NCBI GenBank assembly: GCA_014656495.1
Contig: BNCN01000023.1
Coordinates: 1 to 55,650 of the forward strand
Origin: Comamonas sp. KCTC 72670
GTDB taxonomy: Bacteria; Myxococcota; Myxococcia; Myxococcales; Myxococcaceae
Length of the DNA stretch: 55,650 bases
Direction: 5' to 3'
Shown here: in pieces, positions 33,141 to 42,008 of the stretch
Layout: every line of letters begins with the position of its first letter
How positions within the stretch are numbered: position 1 is the stretch's first letter
The notes under the pieces: generated by a model
Told to the model about the DNA's origin: nothing
Databases searched by the model: none
What the model saw: the letters and a program-made list of their open reading frames with translations, nothing else
Program-made: the position numbers and the translations under genes

Positions 33141-36100
33141 TCAGCGCCGGAGCATGGAGCGCAGCAGCTCCAGAGCCTCAGTGACGTTCTGCCAGACCTG
33201 GAGCGACTTCACGCCCTCGCCCTCGCCCTGAATCGCGCGGCGCGAGGCGCGCTCCAGCGGGAGCAACACGCCCTCCACCAGCTCGATCTGCCGGCTCAGC
33301 TCCGCCGGAGACGGGCCATTGACGGCGGTCCGCTGGAGCGCCTCGGCAGGGACACTGGCCGACACGTTCACCGGCCGCTCCGCCAGCGCGGTGATGGCGC
33401 GGGAGAGCTGCTCCATGTACGGGCCGAAGTCCTGGGGCGGCGCGGGCGCGGGCGCCGCCATCCGCACCGTGGGCGCCGACTCGGGCTGCTCCGCCTGCGC
33501 CGCGGCCTGGGCCGCCACCCGCTCCGTGAGGGCCTTGAGCAGGTGCGCCAGGTGCTTGAGGTACGGCGTCAGGTCCGGCCCCGCGGGGGCGGGCGCGGGC
33601 GCCACCACGGGCGCCGGCCTGGACTTCGCGGCCTCGCGGCTCACCTGCGCCACCTCCAGCACGGCCTCGCGCAGGGACTCCAGGCGGGGCAGCACCTCCA
33701 CCACCACGCCCGGCTGCTCCTCGCGGGAGGTGCTGGCGGAGACGTGCGTGGCGGCCTGCATCACCGCGTCCCGGACGGCGCCGAGCTGCTCCTCGATGCC
33801 GCTGAGCTGACCAGTGACGCGCGCCACCGGGTCGTCGTCCTTGCCGCCCATGCGCTTCACGCGGGCGAAGCCCTGCTTGATCTCCTCCCAGCGCTTCGCC
33901 TTCTCCGGCGTGAGCCGGCCGCGCATCTCCGCCAGCTTGAGCAGGTTCTGCTCGGCCGCCGTCGTCAGCGTCTGCGACTCACCCTGGTAGTGGTCATCGA
34001 TGAGCCGCTCCAGCTCGTCGTCCGTCATGGCCGCGACGATCTTCTCCGTGAGCTTGCTCATGTTGCGGTAGCTGCCCTGCAACTTGAACGCGGGCTCGGT
34101 CCGGAAGCGCTCATCCTGCGCCGCCGAGGCGATGTACTGGAGGTTGACCTTCAGCAGCACCGACTGCGCGCGGAACATGCGCTGGAACACGGCGATGATT
34201 TCCTGGAGCTCCGCCGCAGCGTAGCCGTGCTTCAGCTCGCCCGTTTGAATCTCCTCGCCCTGCGCCATGCGGATGAGGCGGTGCGTGTCCGCCGGGTCCC
34301 GCGTGGCCAGCGGCGCCGTCACCGGGTTCGACGTGAGCGCGTTCTCCAGGTAGCTGAGCGCGAACAGGTGCTCCTTCCCGTCGAGGATGTCACCCAGGTT
34401 GTAGGTGTCCGCGCGGTTGGCGAGCATGTCCGGGATGCGGAAGCGGTCGCCCGTCTCCGTGTACGGGTTGCCGGCCATGACCACGCAGAACTTCTTGCCG
34501 CGCAAGTCATACGTGCGCGTGCGGCCGTTCCACACGCCCTCGATGCGGCGCTGGCCGTCGCACAGCGAGATGAACTTCTGGAGGAGCTCCGGGTCCGTGT
34601 GCTGGATGTCGTCGAGATAGAGCATCACGTTGTTGCCCATCTCGAACGACAGGTTGATGCGCTCCACCTCCTGCCGCGCCGTGGCGTTGGGCGCCTCGGC
34701 CGGGTCCAACGACTTCACGGAGTGGCCCAGCGCGGGGCCGTTCACCTTCACGAAGGTGAGCCCCAGCCGGCTGGCGACGTACTCCATCAACGTCGTCTTG
34801 CCGTAGCCCGGCGGCGACATGAGCAACAGCATGCCCATGCGGTCCGTCCGCTTGCCCTCCCCCGCCGCGCCGAGCTGCTTCGCCAGGTTCGCGCCGATGA
34901 GCGGCAGGTAGACCTCGTCGATGAGCCGGTTGCGCACGAACGAGGACAGGACCTTCGGCGTCAGCTCGTCCAGGCGCAGCTTGCGGCGCTCGCGCTCCAG
35001 CAAATCCCGCTGCATCGCGCGGTACGCCTGGTACTGCGGCACGCGCACCTGCCGGAACTCGCCCAGGCGCGCCAGGAACTCATCCAGGCGCAGCGACAGC
35101 TTCCGGTCATGGATGCGCGCGTGGTTGCCCAAGAGCCCGGAGACCTCGGTGGCCGTGAGCGCGCCCGCGGACTCGCGGTCCAGCTTGGTGCCGGTGAGCA
35201 GCAGGACGGAGGTCTCCAGCGCCACGTGAGCGGCCTCTCCCGGCCCGCCCTCCCGCTGCGCCAGGTAGCCATCCAGCCACACCCGGGCGAGCTCCAGCCG
35301 CGCGCCCAGGTCCTTCTCCAGGCCCCGCAGGTCGTCCTCGAACGCGGAGCGCGTCCCGTGGCGGTCGAGTTCGTGGAGGAACGCGTCCTTCAGAGACATC
35401 GCCTCGCCGCTGGTGGTGAAGCGCGGGTGCTCCGCGCCCAGCTCCTCGACGAGGTACCGGCCCGCCTGCCGCGCCTCCGCGGGCGAGTGCGTCAGCCCGT
35501 GCGCGGTGAGGAAGGCTTCCACGCGGTTACCGAGCGCCTCGCCCACCTCGGCCAGGCTCCCGCCCGAGGCGAAGGTGGTCCGCAGCCGCGCGAGGCTCCG
35601 CGCCCGGCGCTGGAACACCGCCTTGCCGGCCTCGTCCGCGTCGAAGGCCCAGTACAGCGCGGCCCAGGCGCGCGGCACCGGCGCGAAGCGCAGCAGGCCC
35701 GCGCCCTGGTGCAGCCCGAGCAGCTTTTCCAGGATGGCGGCGGTGTCCGAGTCGTGGACGCCGCGCTCGTAGCCCTCGTCGAAGCGGTCCGCCGCGTAGG
35801 CGCGCACCGTCTCCAGCAGCGTGCCACCCAGCAGCGCCTCGTGGAGCGAATCCAGGGACTGGCCCCGCTTGCCATCCTCGGCGTCCGCCAGGAGGCAGCC
35901 CGCCAGGTACTCGGAGCGGTAGACGCCGGGCGACTCGGAGACGAGGTGCTGCTCCCAGAGGTCGCGGTACTTCAGGAGCTCCGGGTCATCCACCTTCTGC
36001 GCGTAGTCGGTGCCCGTGAGCTGGAGGTACAGCTCGCCCTCACGCGGCAGCAGCGTCAGGTCCAGCGGCTGCGTACTGACGTTGAAGCGGTACGCGCCCA

Positions 36101-38702
36101 GCTTGATGAGGTTCTCGCCGTCCGCGAACAGGTCCTGCCTGTCTCTCAGGGCGCGCAGCGCGTCCTGCTTGGCGGACTTCACGCGCGACATCACCTCGTC
36201 CGCGCGGACGCTGTCCTGCAGCTCCATCAGCTGGTCGGCCAGCTGACGCAGCTTGAGGATCATCGCGTCGGAGGCGAAGTAGCCGTTGAGCTCGTCGTCC
36301 GTCTTGAACGCCTTCGCCCGGCGCTGCACGCCCTGGAGGATTCGCTCGGCGGCGCCGAAGAGGCTCTGCGCCCGGCGCTGCCGCTCGTCCACCAGCGACT
36401 GCTTGCGCGCGCCAAAGGCCTCCAGCAGCTCCTCGCGCTTCTGGGTGATCTGCTCCAGGAACTCGTCGAACTCGCCGAAGCGGCCCTCCAGCTCCTCCAA
36501 CTGGACGGTGAGGCGGGACATCGCCTCGTCGCAGCGCTCCGGACTGTCCGCCTGGGACAGCGAGCTCTCGATGCTCTGCCCCAACAGCTTGAACTGGGCG
36601 CCGAACTCCGCGCGCTTCTCGCGGCCGGACAGCTCCTTGCGCTTGGCCGCGAGGCTGGCGCGCACCCGGTTGAGCCGGCTGAACAGCTCGGAGATGCCCT
36701 CCAGGATGCGAGCCCGGGCCAGCGGATCTCCCACCTGCAGGCCGCCGACGACCTCGCCCAGGACCTCCAGGCCGTGGGCCGTCTTGTCCACGTCCTCGCC
36801 CAGGGGCGCCAGCTCCACGGTGGTCTGCACCGGCTCCAGCGTCGCCAGCAGCGCATCCAGGCGCTCGGCCAGCGGCGCCAGCGCCTCGCCCGTCTGGAGG
36901 AACTCCACACAGGCCGTGCTGACCCGGTCGGACGCCTCCACCACGGCGGTCTCCAGGGCGTCCACGCGCCCCAGGTCCATGTAGCGGATGTCCTTCAGAG
37001 TGATGAGATGCCCGCGCTGCTTGCGGAGGTCCGCCAGCGCCTGCATGAACGCTTCCGCGTGGTTGAGGTTCTCCGGCTGGACGCGCAGCAGCAGCGCCTC
37101 CTGCTCGACCTCCGCCGCCGCGAGCGCCTCGGTGGCGCGCTTGCGCATCGCGACCACCTTCTCGAACTCATCGATGATGAGCTCGGCGGTGCGCCGCAGG
37201 GTCTCCACCGACTCCTGGAGTCCCGTCTCCTCGTGGCTCAGCCAGTAGTACGCATCCAGCGCGCGCGTGGCCGCGCCCACGAGGTCCTCGTAGGTGCGCC
37301 GCGTGGGCTTGTCCGACTTCGCGATGCGCTGAATCGTGAGCGCGTCCGAGATGCCGCGGACCAGCTCCGCGTTGCCCACCTTGCCCAGGTAACCCGGGGC
37401 GGGTGGCGTGGCCGCCGCGTGCTCGGCCGAGACGAAGGGCGTCTGCCACACCTGCATCGGGTGGACGCGCGTGGGCTCATCCGACGTGGAGCGGAAGATG
37501 ACGAGCTGGCCGTCGGAGAACAGGCTCATGCCGTGGGCGACCAGGGGGTTCTGCACCTCCTTGCGCACCAGGTTGTACGGGAACAGGACGTAGCAGCCGT
37601 CCGTCCGGCGGTGGAAGATGTAGAGCACGTCCTCGCCGTTGGGCGAGCGGATGGCGCGCTTGAACTCCATGCCCTCCGAGGCCGCCGCGCCGTCGAAGAC
37701 CTTGAAGTCCCCCGTCTGGAGGTAATAGCCGCCCGGGAAGACGATGCCCTGGTCCTCGGGGAGCCGCACGCACGCCTGACCGATGGCGTCGATGCGCACC
37801 ACGTGCTGCGTGCGCGAGTTGAAGACGAGGTAGCGGTGCGCCCGCTCCCGGAACGGGAGCACCCGCAGCAGGATGAGCGTGCCCACCTGGGCCCAGGCGA
37901 ACTCGGCGTCGTCCAGCGACTGGTCCGGGTCGTCCACGGGCTCGTTGTAGATGCCCATGCCGGTGGAGGTGTTGTCCTCCACCTTGATGGTGAGGTCACC
38001 CTTCACCGTCTCCACGAACACCTGGTCCAGCACGTTGACGTGCGGGTGCTGGCCGGTGACGTAGTTGTCCCGCGTGGCCACCGTCCACTCGAAGTCGTGC
38101 GACGGCGGGAAGACGTGGTCGCGCTCGCCCTGGTTGTCCAGGTAGGTGGCGCGGCCTTCCAGGTCCAGGCTGAAGCGGAAGACCTTGATGTCGCGCATCG
38201 ACTGGCCCGTCTGGAAGATGGCCAGCAAGCGCGAGTCCAGCTTGCGAATCTGAAGGAGCTTCGCGTCCTTGTAGTACTTGTACAGCTCCCCGAAGTCCTT
38301 CACGAAGCGGGGGTCCGCCAGGAACCCACCGGCCTCGGAGTCCGGCACGGTGGAGAAGTCGTACCCGTCGGCCGTCTTCTCGAACTTGTGCAGGGAGAAG
38401 ACGTCGGACACCGACGTCTCCCGCTTCAAGCCAATGAAGACATTGTAGCCGAAGAGCAGGTACTTGCCGACGCTGGCGATGTCGCACGGGACGCAGTTGT
38501 GCTCGGTGCGCACCCGCTCGTTGCCGATGACGGACAGCTCCGTCCCGCCGAAGAGCGCCTTGCGCCGCCCGTTGAGGTCATTCGCCTTCGCGCCCAGCGC
38601 GTCGGCCTGCGCCATGAGCCGCGCACGGATGACCTCGTAGCTGCCGCCTTCCAGCGCCGCCTCGCCCGCGGGCGCCGCGCCCTTGCCACCGTCAGTTGCC
38701 AT
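33141..38702 (-). CDS. Giant DUF3686-type AAA+ ATPase (annotated elsewhere as 'DNA repair ATPase')
   Basis: 1853 residues, cytoplasmic. The N-terminal 430 residues are beta-rich and start with SYEVIRARLMAQADALGAKANDLN and LFGYNVFIGLKRETSVSDVF, the DUF3686 signature. A long coiled-coil region follows (about 490-840), then a helical region, and an AAA domain with Walker A SPPGYGKTTLMEYV (near 1297-1305), Walker B VMLYLDDIQ (near 1360) and sensor-like CVVMAGNPYTETGDRFRIPD. The C-terminus is helical with a Pro/Ala linker (about 1690-1780). It lies downstream of a flotillin and an NfeD/YqiJ-like gene on the same strand, a conserved pairing as I recall it. It probably remodels a membrane-associated target with ATP. 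The 'DNA repair' label has no support in this sequence. Confidence 0.85.
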   Translation of the reverse strand: MATDGGKGAAPAGEAALEGGSYEVIRARLMAQADALGAKANDLNGRRKALFGGTELSVIGNERVRTEHNCVPCDIASVGKYLLFGYNVFIGLKRETSVSDVFSLHKFEKTADGYDFSTVPDSEAGGFLADPRFVKDFGELYKYYKDAKLLQIRKLDSRLLAIFQTGQSMRDIKVFRFSLDLEGRATYLDNQGERDHVFPPSHDFEWTVATRDNYVTGQHPHVNVLDQVFVETVKGDLTIKVEDNTSTGMGIYNEPVDDPDQSLDDAEFAWAQVGTLILLRVLPFRERAHRYLVFNSRTQHVVRIDAIGQACVRLPEDQGIVFPGGYYLQTGDFKVFDGAAASEGMEFKRAIRSPNGEDVLYIFHRRTDGCYVLFPYNLVRKEVQNPLVAHGMSLFSDGQLVIFRSTSDEPTRVHPMQVWQTPFVSAEHAAATPPAPGYLGKVGNAELVRGISDALTIQRIAKSDKPTRRTYEDLVGAATRALDAYYWLSHEETGLQESVETLRRTAELIIDEFEKVVAMRKRATEALAAAEVEQEALLLRVQPENLNHAEAFMQALADLRKQRGHLITLKDIRYMDLGRVDALETAVVEASDRVSTACVEFLQTGEALAPLAERLDALLATLEPVQTTVELAPLGEDVDKTAHGLEVLGEVVGGLQVGDPLARARILEGISELFSRLNRVRASLAAKRKELSGREKRAEFGAQFKLLGQSIESSLSQADSPERCDEAMSRLTVQLEELEGRFGEFDEFLEQITQKREELLEAFGARKQSLVDERQRRAQSLFGAAERILQGVQRRAKAFKTDDELNGYFASDAMILKLRQLADQLMELQDSVRADEVMSRVKSAKQDALRALRDRQDLFADGENLIKLGAYRFNVSTQPLDLTLLPREGELYLQLTGTDYAQKVDDPELLKYRDLWEQHLVSESPGVYRSEYLAGCLLADAEDGKRGQSLDSLHEALLGGTLLETVRAYAADRFDEGYERGVHDSDTAAILEKLLGLHQGAGLLRFAPVPRAWAALYWAFDADEAGKAVFQRRARSLARLRTTFASGGSLAEVGEALGNRVEAFLTAHGLTHSPAEARQAGRYLVEELGAEHPRFTTSGEAMSLKDAFLHELDRHGTRSAFEDDLRGLEKDLGARLELARVWLDGYLAQREGGPGEAAHVALETSVLLLTGTKLDRESAGALTATEVSGLLGNHARIHDRKLSLRLDEFLARLGEFRQVRVPQYQAYRAMQRDLLERERRKLRLDELTPKVLSSFVRNRLIDEVYLPLIGANLAKQLGAAGEGKRTDRMGMLLLMSPPGYGKTTLMEYVASRLGLTFVKVNGPALGHSVKSLDPAEAPNATARQEVERINLSFEMGNNVMLYLDDIQHTDPELLQKFISLCDGQRRIEGVWNGRTRTYDLRGKKFCVVMAGNPYTETGDRFRIPDMLANRADTYNLGDILDGKEHLFALSYLENALTSNPVTAPLATRDPADTHRLIRMAQGEEIQTGELKHGYAAAELQEIIAVFQRMFRAQSVLLKVNLQYIASAAQDERFRTEPAFKLQGSYRNMSKLTEKIVAAMTDDELERLIDDHYQGESQTLTTAAEQNLLKLAEMRGRLTPEKAKRWEEIKQGFARVKRMGGKDDDPVARVTGQLSGIEEQLGAVRDAVMQAATHVSASTSREEQPGVVVEVLPRLESLREAVLEVAQVSREAAKSRPAPVVAPAPAPAGPDLTPYLKHLAHLLKALTERVAAQAAAQAEQPESAPTVRMAAPAPAPPQDFGPYMEQLSRAITALAERPVNVSASVPAEALQRTAVNGPSPAELSRQIELVEGVLLPLERASRRAIQGEGEGVKSLQVWQNVTEALELLRSMLRR

Positions 38703-38723
38703 GAGTGTTCACCGGAAAAGCGA

Positions 38724-38790
38724 AGACCCCCACCCCCGCACCCTCTCGAGCGGAGGGGCGCCACCCCGGAGGGGGCCGGAGTGAGGGTCG
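38724..38790. repeat. Imperfect palindrome of REP-like type
   Basis: The segment starting gacccccacccccgcaccctct (38725 onward) and the segment gagggggccggagtgagggtc (38769-38789) form an imperfect 20-plus-bp inverted repeat. The ccctcac...gtgaggg pattern resembles the dispersed REP-type palindromes found between genes in many GC-rich genomes. It lies between the flotillin and ATPase genes. Confidence 0.5.
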
Positions 38791-38803
38791 TCTTACGGCC
38801 GTG

Positions 38804-38829
38804 CCACCGCCGCCTGTTCACGGCGGTGG
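38804..38829 (-). other. Hairpin after the flotillin gene
   Basis: Perfect 9-bp stem ccaccgccg/cggcggtgg with an 8-base loop, 13 bases after the flotillin stop. No T tract follows. It may be a weak terminator or RNA-stability element that lowers transcription into the ATPase gene. Confidence 0.4.
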
Positions 38830-38841
38830 CCCTTCGGACTG

Positions 38842-41004
38842 TCAGCCCTGCGTGGTGTCCGTCGTGCCGGGCTTCAGCTCGTTCACCAGCGCCTTGAGGC
38901 CCGCGCCGGTCGCGGCGACGGGGCTGGCCGCCATCTTGTGCAGCAGCGCGGCGACCGCCAGGTTCTGCGCGTCGTTGCTCAGGCCCGGCTTGGAGAGGAT
39001 CTCCTTCAGGTCGGCCGGCAGGTCCTTCTCGCCATTGATGTAGCCGCCCAGCGCCTTCTGCAGCGCCTCGCCGTGGTCCAGCGCGCCGTCCACCGCGGTG
39101 CCGAACGACACCGCCTTGACGAAGCGCTCGAAGAACTGGCCGTCGCCGCCCACGATGTTGAACTTCGCGTTGGCGAACGCCTTGGACAGCACCTCGGCCT
39201 GCGCGTGCGCGATGTCCTTCTTCGCGCGGATGGCCTCCAGCTCCACGTCGCGCTCCTTGTTGAGCTTGAGGCGGAACTCCTCGTGCTCGCGGCCCACGCC
39301 GTCCATCAGCTTCATGGACGCGGCCTTCTCGGCCAGGCCGCGGGCCTCGGCCAGCAGCTTCTCCTGGATGGCAGCGGCCTCGGCCAGCTGCTTCTCGCGC
39401 GTGGCGATGGCCTCCGCCTCGCCGCGCTTCTGGATGGCGCTGGCTTCCGCCTCCAGGACGCGCGCGTGGGCCAGGCCCTTCTCCTGCTCACCCGCCGCCT
39501 CGGCCAGCAGCTTCTCGCGGACGATGTTCGCCTGCGCCGCGCCCTGCTTCTCGATGGCGCCCGCCTCGGCCTCCTTCACGCGGACGTTGACCATGCCGAG
39601 CTTCTCCTGCGCCTGCGCGTCGGCCTCCTTCACGCGGACCTCCGCCAGCCCCTCGGCGGCGGCCTCGGCCTGGATGCCCTCGGCCAGACGGACCTTCGCC
39701 TTCGCCGTCTTGTCCGCGGCCTCCAGCTCGGCCTCGGCCAGCGTCAGCTTCTCCTTGGCGGTGAACTTGGCCACCTCGTTGGAGGCCTCGGCGGCCTTGA
39801 TGTCCTTGACCAGCTTCTCCTGCGCCTGCGCCTCGGCGGTGATGAGCAGCGCGTCCTTGCGGCGCGTGGCCTCGGCCTTCACGCGCAGGTCCTTGATGCG
39901 CTCCTCCTCTTCCGCCACCGTCTTCTCCACGGCGATGCGGGCCCGGACCACGTCGGCGATGGCCTTCTTCTCGCCTTCGAGCGCCTTCTCCTTGGCGATG
40001 CGCTGCAGCTCCGTCTCACGCTCGCGGTTGATGGCTTCCAGGGCGCGGTCCTTCTCCACGCGCTCGGTCTCCACGCCCACCACGCGCTCGCGGTTCTTCT
40101 GCGCGACCTCGATCTGCCGGGACTTGTTCTGCTCGTTGATGTTGATCTCTTCCTCGGCCTTGATGCGCGCCAGCTGGGCCTTGGCGTACTCCTCCTGCTT
40201 CACGCGCTCGGCCTCGGCCGTCTCGCGGGCCTGGATGCTGTCGATTTCGCGCTTCTGCTTGGCGGCGGCCTCTTCACGCTGACGCTCGAGGGCGAAGATG
40301 GCCTCGTCCGCCTCGACGTTGCGCTTGGTGACGGCCATGCGCTCGTCCTGGCGCAGCTCGTTGGTGAAGACGTTCTGCTTCGTCGTCAGCTCGGTGATCT
40401 TCCGGATGCCCTGGGCGTCCAGGATGTTGTCCTTGTCGAGCATCTCGACCGGGGTCTGCTCCAGGAAGTCGATGGCGCAGTCCTCCAGCATGTACCCGCT
40501 GAGGTCACGGCCGATGACGTTGACGACCTGGTCCTTGATCTCCTCGCGCTTGGTGTAGAGCTCCTCGAAGTCGAAGCTTTTGCCCACCGTCTTGAGGGCC
40601 TCGGAGAACTTGGCCTCGAAGAGGTTCTCCAGCGTCTCCTGGTCGGAGGCGCGCGCGCAGCCGATGGTCTGCGCCACCTTGAGCACGTCTTCCCGCGTCT
40701 TGTTCACGCGGACGAAGAAGGTGACCTTGATGTCACCCCGGATGTTGTCCTTGCAGATGAGGCCTTCCTTGCCACGGCGGTCGATCTCCACCGTCTTCAA
40801 GGAGATGTCCATCACCTCGGCGCGGTTGATGATGGGGAACACCACCGCTCCGGTGAAGGTGACGACCGGCTCGTTCTTCAGCGTGTTGACGATGAGCACC
40901 TTCCCCTGGTCCACCTGCCGGTACAGCCGGACGATGGTGAGGAGGATGCCGCCAAGAAGGATGATGCCACCGATGCCGGCAGCGACCGCGGTAATGGGGT
41001 CCAT
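38842..41004 (-). CDS. Flotillin-like SPFH membrane protein (YqiK type)
   Basis: 720 residues. A single N-terminal membrane segment (PITAVAAGIGGIILLGGILLTIVRLY, about 4-28) is followed by the SPFH/band-7 domain (about 30-210: GKVLIVNTLKNEPVVTFTGA, MDISLKTVEIDRRGKEGLIC, FFVRVNKTREDVLKVAQTIG). A very long charged Ala/Glu/Lys/Arg coiled coil (about 240-620) follows, with repeating A-E-A-x-A-I-x-x-x-G-E units, and a short helical C-terminus. It is longer than typical flotillins (400-500). ATG at 41004 is chosen for its AGGA spacing; another ATG two codons upstream is too close to it. It probably forms a membrane scaffold for the downstream AAA+ ATPase, with the YqiJ-like protein as partner. Confidence 0.9.
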   Translation of the reverse strand: MDPITAVAAGIGGIILLGGILLTIVRLYRQVDQGKVLIVNTLKNEPVVTFTGAVVFPIINRAEVMDISLKTVEIDRRGKEGLICKDNIRGDIKVTFFVRVNKTREDVLKVAQTIGCARASDQETLENLFEAKFSEALKTVGKSFDFEELYTKREEIKDQVVNVIGRDLSGYMLEDCAIDFLEQTPVEMLDKDNILDAQGIRKITELTTKQNVFTNELRQDERMAVTKRNVEADEAIFALERQREEAAAKQKREIDSIQARETAEAERVKQEEYAKAQLARIKAEEEININEQNKSRQIEVAQKNRERVVGVETERVEKDRALEAINRERETELQRIAKEKALEGEKKAIADVVRARIAVEKTVAEEEERIKDLRVKAEATRRKDALLITAEAQAQEKLVKDIKAAEASNEVAKFTAKEKLTLAEAELEAADKTAKAKVRLAEGIQAEAAAEGLAEVRVKEADAQAQEKLGMVNVRVKEAEAGAIEKQGAAQANIVREKLLAEAAGEQEKGLAHARVLEAEASAIQKRGEAEAIATREKQLAEAAAIQEKLLAEARGLAEKAASMKLMDGVGREHEEFRLKLNKERDVELEAIRAKKDIAHAQAEVLSKAFANAKFNIVGGDGQFFERFVKAVSFGTAVDGALDHGEALQKALGGYINGEKDLPADLKEILSKPGLSNDAQNLAVAALLHKMAASPVAATGAGLKALVNELKPGTTDTTQG

Positions 41005-41119
41005 GGCCATTTCCTGATTGATGATGACAGCGGGCCTTGTATCAGGCGCCGGAGGTCCCCCGCAAAAGCCCACCGGCGTCGAATGTGACGGCCGCCCCCT
41101 CGGTGCGGCCGGATGAAAA

Positions 41120-41863
41120 TCAGCCTCGTGCCTTCATGCGAGCCAAGGCCGCGGCGCGGGCCGGATCCTGGAGCTGAGCTTGCTCCTCCGGCAGCAGCCA
41201 GTCGACCGGCTCCACTTCATACACGCGCCGTTCGGCGTCGTACGCGAGGATCAGCGCTGGCTGACCCCGCTTGAGTTCATTGGGCCTGGCGCAGACGACG
41301 TTGAGGATGACGCCCGCGCCCCCGTCCTCGAACGTGGCGTGGCCCGACCGGGCCGTCACGCTGCCACTGGAGATGGTGCACACGCGGCCCATCAGCGAGT
41401 CCCGCCCCGGCGCGCGCTTGGCCACGAACACCGGCCGCAGCGGACGCACGGCGAAGCCCGCGGTCACCGTCCCCGCCGCGAAGCACGCGAGCCCCAGCCC
41501 GCTGCTCAGCAGCCATGAGGGCAACACGCCCCCCAGCAGCTCCTGCAGCCGCTGCGCGCTCATGACCGACAGGAACCAGGCGATGAACGCCACGAAGCTC
41601 ACGGAGACGGTGATGGGGATGCCCGCGAAGCCCATCGCCGCCAGGATGCCGCCGCCGTCGACGTCGAAATCCGCGTCCGAGCCCGCCAGCGCCTTCGCGC
41701 CGCCCAGGGCCTTGCCGCCGCCCTCGAGGTCCACGTCCGCATCGAACACATCAATGCCTACCGCGCCGACGATGACGAACAGCCAATACGTCATCACCAC
41801 GCCCAGGACGATGGTGAAGATGGCGGTCGGGAAGGCCAGGATGGTGTCGAGAAAGGCGTTCAT
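41120..41863 (-). CDS. NfeD/YqiJ-like membrane protein with C-terminal OB-fold
   Basis: 247 residues. Helix 1 (FLDTILAFPTAIFTIVLGVVMTYWLFVIVGAVGIDVF) is followed by an acidic loop (DADVDLEGGG ... SDADFDVDGGG) and further helices (MGFAGIPITVSVSFVAFIAWFL; SWLLSSGLGLACFAAGTVTAGF). The C-terminal 100 residues form a beta-rich OB-like domain (SLMGRVCTISSGSVTARSGHATFEDGG). This is the topology of YqiJ, partner of flotillin YqiK in E. coli. ATG at 41863 is chosen; residues upstream to 41989 have no membrane or family character. It is the first gene of the three-gene module, 115 bases ahead of the flotillin. Confidence 0.8.
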   Translation of the reverse strand: MNAFLDTILAFPTAIFTIVLGVVMTYWLFVIVGAVGIDVFDADVDLEGGGKALGGAKALAGSDADFDVDGGGILAAMGFAGIPITVSVSFVAFIAWFLSVMSAQRLQELLGGVLPSWLLSSGLGLACFAAGTVTAGFAVRPLRPVFVAKRAPGRDSLMGRVCTISSGSVTARSGHATFEDGGAGVILNVVCARPNELKRGQPALILAYDAERRVYEVEPVDWLLPEEQAQLQDPARAAALARMKARG

Positions 41864-42008
41864 GCGGCTCGGGTCGCACTCTAAGCGATTGTCATTCCCA
41901 TCGAAAACGCGGCCGGGCGCTTTTTCGCTCGAATCCAGGGCAGGCGGCCAGACGACACCTGCCTTGCCGCTCGCCCCGCCCCTGCGCACAACAGGAGGAC
42001 CCGCTCAC

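Noticed and set aside
33543..38897. 1784-residue plus-strand open frame opposite the AAA+ ATPase gene
   Set aside because: Low-complexity Arg/Leu/Val/Glu translation of the antisense strand, without domains; the sense protein has Walker motifs.
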